A stretch of DNA of 64,000 bases from contig JADPYG010000001.1 of assembly GCA_017654735.1 (NCBI GenBank), positions 248,001-312,000 of the forward strand. The letters are read 5' to 3'. The stretch is from Vishniacozyma victoriae. Its lineage: Eukaryota > Basidiomycota > Tremellomycetes > Tremellales > Bulleribasidiaceae. Below, in pieces: positions 60,196 through 64,000 of the stretch. The notes beneath the pieces are model-generated. The model saw nothing but the letters and a program-made list of their open reading frames with translations. It was not told the DNA's origin and searched no databases. Numbering within the stretch: the stretch's first letter is position 1; each line of letters starts with the position of its first letter. The position numbers and the translations under genes are program-made.

Positions 60196-63100
60196 ATGCT
60201 CGACGCCTTGACGAATGTCCACCTATGGACCAACCCAATCCTATGTCTCCCTCTCCTTCAATTGGCTCGTGAACCTCGAGCACCTATACCCGAACCAGCA
60301 GGCGTACGACCAATAAAGGTCCTAGTCATAACCCCTCGACGTGGTCTCATCTTGACCGTCTTGATCGGTCTCGCTTTCGCCTACTTCCTCGACGCCACTA
60401 TCTTGGTCGTCGACCTTCTCACATCTCCGTACAGGGAGATTACATGGGAGAATATCGAGTTGACCAGTTGGATCGTTTATTCATTTGGGGGATTTGTAGT
60501 TTGGTCATTGGCGGCGATATTGTCGGAATGGAGGACGAAATGGGGAGATGGAAGTTTGGCTTTATTAGGAGCACTTGGATTCATTGGAGAAGTCGCCAAT
60601 CTTCCTCTCCTCATCAAAAGGGAGACGCATTATCGTATGTCTCTACTATTACTCACTCGTTCGGAGGGAGGCTAATTGTTACAGAGGGACCTCACCACAT
60701 TTTCACTATCCTCTCCATTGTCCCTTCGGCGCTTCGAGTCTTTTTGCTCATCGTCCTCGTCTTCACCGTCATCAACCCCAGAGTAGCTTTCGAAGATGCC
60801 GTCGAATCTTCCAACTTGCTAAACGGCGAAGAAGGGTCGGACAGCCAAGGTCGAGGCCGAACAGCTTATGGTACCTTTGACGACACCACAAGCCAAGGGA
60901 CATCTCAGCAACCTGAAACTACCGCCAATCCGAGCGGAGCTCAAACTCCAGCTTCTGGTGCTCAAGCTAAGGCCCCGGCCAAATTGGTGATTCCTAAGAA
61001 ATTGGGGGAGAAGAAGGAAGAGGATAAACCGCTTAGCTGGAAAGAATTCTACCCAAAGCTCAAGAAACTATCACCTCACCTATGGCCTTCCACCAGTCCT
61101 AAATTACAATTATACTGCCTTATGTGCGTTGGTATCGTACTCGTCACTCGATTCTTGAATCCCCTCGTACCTATCTCCCTCGGTCGGGTAGTCAGGGCTT
61201 TGACCAAGAATGAAGGCAAAATATTCGGACCGGACGTCTGGCCACCATTCATCACTTATTTCGCTATTCGATCAGCCGTCACTGGAGGTATCTTCGATTT
61301 CACCAGGCAATATCTTTGGGTTTCGGTTTATCAATATACCGATAGGGAGATGATGATGCTTTGCTTTTCCCATCTACTCAATTTATCCTTGGCCTACCAC
61401 ACCAAGCGAAATACTGGAGAGGTCATGCGAATCATTGATCGTGGATCGGCTATCAACAATCTTTTCCAGACTTTGATCTTTACCGCCATTCCCACGGTTA
61501 TCGATATCGTGGTCGCATTCGGTGTCTTATTTTACCTCTACGGATCTTCCATCGCCATCGTCACTCTTACCACCATGACCGTGTACCTCACGGTCTCGTT
61601 CACTATGACCAAGTCGCGAGTGCGATACAGGCGAGAGTTGATGGAGAGGGATGTCAAGCAGAGGGGAATCGTCAATGATGTCTTGACCAATTGGGAGAGC
61701 GTTAAATACTTTACCGCCGAACATCGAGAAAGGGATCGATTCAGAGAAGCAGTGGTCCGATATCAAGATACCGAAGCAAAATGGACAATCATGTACCAGC
61801 TCCTCAATCTCGTTCAAACCTTCCTCCTTACCCTCGGTCTCATGGTCGGATCACTCCTTATCGCTCTGAGAGTCATTCACGGTCAAGCGGATGCTGCAGA
61901 ATTCGTGGTCTTTTTACAATATTTCCAACAATTATCTCGACCTCTCGATAATCTCGGTTCCCTTTACCGATCATTGAATACCAATACGACTGATGCCGAG
62001 AAGATGTTCAACCTCCTAGCTCAGGCTACCGAGGTCGTTGATAATCCAGGAGCGAAGGATCTTGTGGTGACGGACGGTATCATTGAATTCGACAATGTCT
62101 ACTTTTCTTACGATTCAAAAGTCGAAGCACTCAAGGGTGTATCGTTCAAAATCGGTAAAGGACAGAGTATGGCTTTAGTCGGTGAATCTGGTTCGGGTAA
62201 ATCGACGATCCTACGATTACTATATCGCTTCTACGATATCAATTCCGGCACAATCTACATCGATGGACAAGATATCTCCAAAGTCACCCAATTGAGTTTA
62301 CGACGTGCTATCGGAATCGTTCCCCAGGATAGTGTGCTCTGGAACGATACGATAGGAGCGAATGTTGGGTATGGAAAGGAAGATGCAACGGATGAAGAGA
62401 TAATCGCTGCTGCTCAGGCTGCTAAGCTACATGATCGGATTCTGAGTTTCCCCGAGCAGTACTCGACCGTGGTTGGAGAGAGGGGAGTCAGGTTATCTGG
62501 TGGTGAGAAACAACGAGTCAGCTTGGCTAGGATGTTCTTGAAGTCCCCTGCTATTTTGGTGAGCTTTACAAGGCCGGACACCGAAGGGGCAAAGCTGATA
62601 TACAGGTCCTGGATGAAGCTACTAGTGCGCTTGATACGGAGACGGAGCGGGAGATCCAACGTGCTCTAGCCGACCTGGTACGTCACCCATGCTATCGTCC
62701 TATTATGCTGATCTTCAGGCCAAAGACCGAAGTTCTCTCTCGATCGCTCATCGATTATCAACAATCATCAATTCCGACCAGATCGTAGTAATGAAAGACG
62801 GTCAAGTAGTAGAGCATGGAGCATATAAGGAACTCTTGGACTTGAATGGAGCTTTCGCCACCATGTAAGCTATTTTGACCTTTTCATGGTAATAAGCTGA
62901 CGTTTTAGGTGGAAGAAACAGATCTTCACGGAGGCTGAGATGGTGGAACAGGCTGTTTCTGCGGACGCTGTCAAGGAGAAAGATCTTATCGACCTCGAGA
63001 CTCAGCCAGAGTCCACCAAGATTACGACACAGCAGCTCGATAACAAGTCCGAGCCTGACGAAGAGACCAAGTCGGATGGTCGAGACAAACCAGATAGTCA

Positions 63101-63887
63101 GTCCGGACCTGACGGAGGTGATCAAGCTCAAGCCGGGATCCCTCCTCAAGCGGGGGAAACTGCCGACCCAGTGACTGCGAAGCATGAGACCCAGACCGAA
63201 ACCTCTGGATACGATGTCGATCACACGGAACATCATGTTGATACCTATGCCGAAGCTGTCAAGGAAGGTCTACAAGAAGATACTATTCAAGAGGAGGTTG
63301 AGCCGGATTCATCAGTCGCACCTGGTACGCAAGACGGGTCTACCGAAACCTCAAACCAGGAGGAAGAAGAGTCAGCAACCCTACTCGATAAAGGCAAAGG
63401 CAAAGCCGGCTCAACTCCCACCGTCGACTCGCCCTCAACGCCCGCCAAGTCGTCAGTCCAGACTGATGAGGCCCGAGATCAAGTCCCTAGCCCCCGTCGA
63501 CCGGCCGCGACCCCAACTAGGGATCGACCCGTTTCATTCCCCGCGATGCCCCGGTCTGTCTCTCACAATTCTGCTCTCATGTCCCCACAGTCTGGCGCAT
63601 CCACTCCCTCTCGATCACCATCCCATGCGAACCTCTCCGAGTCTATCTCCAACACAAGTTCCGGACCTGGTCAGGAAACGCCTGACGGCAAAGGTGGTAA
63701 AACGAGAAAGAGGTTGACATCACTCAAAAAGATGGTTAGGAGAATATCTGATCAGGGTACCGGACTGGTCAGGTCAAACTCGACTGGTCGAGGTGGTGGA
63801 TTGGCGAGTCCTAGTCCTGATGCTGGAGATGGGAAGAAGAGGCTGCCTTTACAGCGGGGAAACAGTACTGGTCCAGGACCACAATGA
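60196..63887 (+). CDS. HMT1: Half-size ABC transporter, HMT1/ABCB6 type
   Basis: An ATP-driven half transporter of the heavy-metal-tolerance branch, expected in the vacuolar membrane where it moves thiol peptides or metal conjugates. The ATG at 60196 starts an N-terminal extra membrane domain of about five helices (LILTVLIGLAFAYFLDATIL, HHIFTILSIVPSALRVFLLI). A Gln/Pro/Ala linker follows and then the six-helix exporter domain (WPSTSPKLQLYCLMCVGIV; CFSHLLNLSLAYHTKRNTGE; NWESVKYFTAEHRERDRF). The nucleotide-binding domain has Walker A GESGSGKST, signature LSGGEKQRVSLARM, Walker B ILVLDEATSALD, and H-loop SIAHRLST. Introns near 60634-60684, 62561-62605, 62680-62718 and 62867-62909 are needed. After the ATPase domain there is an unusual tail of about 310 residues, Glu/Ser/Pro-rich, ending in basic Ser-containing motifs (KKMVRRIS, LVRSNST). 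Atm1 is the alternative family, but it lacks the extra N-terminal helices. Confidence 0.9.
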
Positions 63888-64000
63888 GGTGTAGGTAGAT
63901 AATGTGTATTAATTTACTGTGTTCCTGTGGAGTTATGTATCATATGCATCTGTAATTGCGCCATGACTTGTCCGCAATGAGCCCATGCCGTCCCGAGTAT
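63888..64000. other. 3' flank of the ABC transporter gene
   Basis: 113 bp of AT-rich sequence to the window edge; no feature seen. Confidence 0.4.

Overview
The window reads as a gene-dense stretch of a basidiomycete nuclear chromosome, most likely a tremellomycete (Cryptococcus/Kwoniella type). The grounds are many very short introns (about 35-55 nt) with GTRNGT donors, a CTGAY or CTAAY branch site 8-15 nt before the acceptor, and protein sequences that look closest to that lineage; the taxon is inference. I support 28 protein genes and one intron-containing tRNA gene. No transposon, IS, CRISPR, rRNA or viral gene was seen.

Layout. 1-2378 (-): 5' part of sterol glucosyltransferase ATG26, cut by the window edge. 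2883-6174 (+): RecQ-family helicase. 6541-7829 (+): secreted-then-anchored membrane protein. 8442-11132 (+): siderophore-iron MFS transporter with an ATCTGATAA iron-GATA site upstream. 12784-14732 (+): sugar (alpha-glucoside type) MFS transporter. 15323-16220 (+): small membrane protein. 16327-18206 (-): F-box-like protein. 18593-18688 (+): tRNA-Pro(AGG). 20110-23321 (-): SERCA-type Ca2+ ATPase. 23538-23990 (+): acidic coiled-coil protein. 24147-25972 (-): AlkB-type dioxygenase with CUE and GRF domains. 26175-27740 (+): EF-hand ER protein. 27957-28877 (-): unknown. 29226-31032 (+): CDK1. 31354-32686 (-): SEN34. 32874-33662 (+): LSM2. 34017-35224 (-): ECO1. 35503-37600 (+): fumarase. 37858-39386 (+): M50B-like membrane metallopeptidase. 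39420-40914 (-): COQ2. 41218-44808 (-): UBE3D-like E3 with an N-terminal repeat region. 45040-47779 (-): orphan. 48317-50226 (-): GPCR. 51200-52786 (-): MGR3-like. 52938-54238 (+): CNS1. 54264-57239 (-): Ser-rich protein with CUE-like tail. 58466-59822 (+): SSO-type syntaxin. 60196-63887 (+): HMT1-type ABC transporter.

There are no operons. The organisation is dominated by head-to-head pairs sharing 150-500 bp promoters (SEN34/LSM2, MGR3/CNS1, ECO1/FUM1, AlkB/EF-hand) and tail-to-tail pairs whose stop codons are only 25-33 bp apart. Themes that recur are genome maintenance (RecQ, AlkB, ECO1, CDK1), RNA processing (SEN34, LSM2 and an intron-bearing tRNA), mitochondria (FUM1, COQ2, MGR3) and metal or calcium handling (siderophore transporter, SERCA, HMT1).

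The most unusual signal is at the level of gene structure: the M50B-like gene needs two 2-nt exons and a 5-nt exon in succession to encode its conserved membrane segment before HExxH, and LSM2 has a start-codon-only exon followed by an 11-nt exon. Both models close exactly in frame to the stop codon. A second signal is a set of tiny stem-GAYA-stem hairpins, mostly in unusually long CDK1 introns, whose stems differ but still pair.
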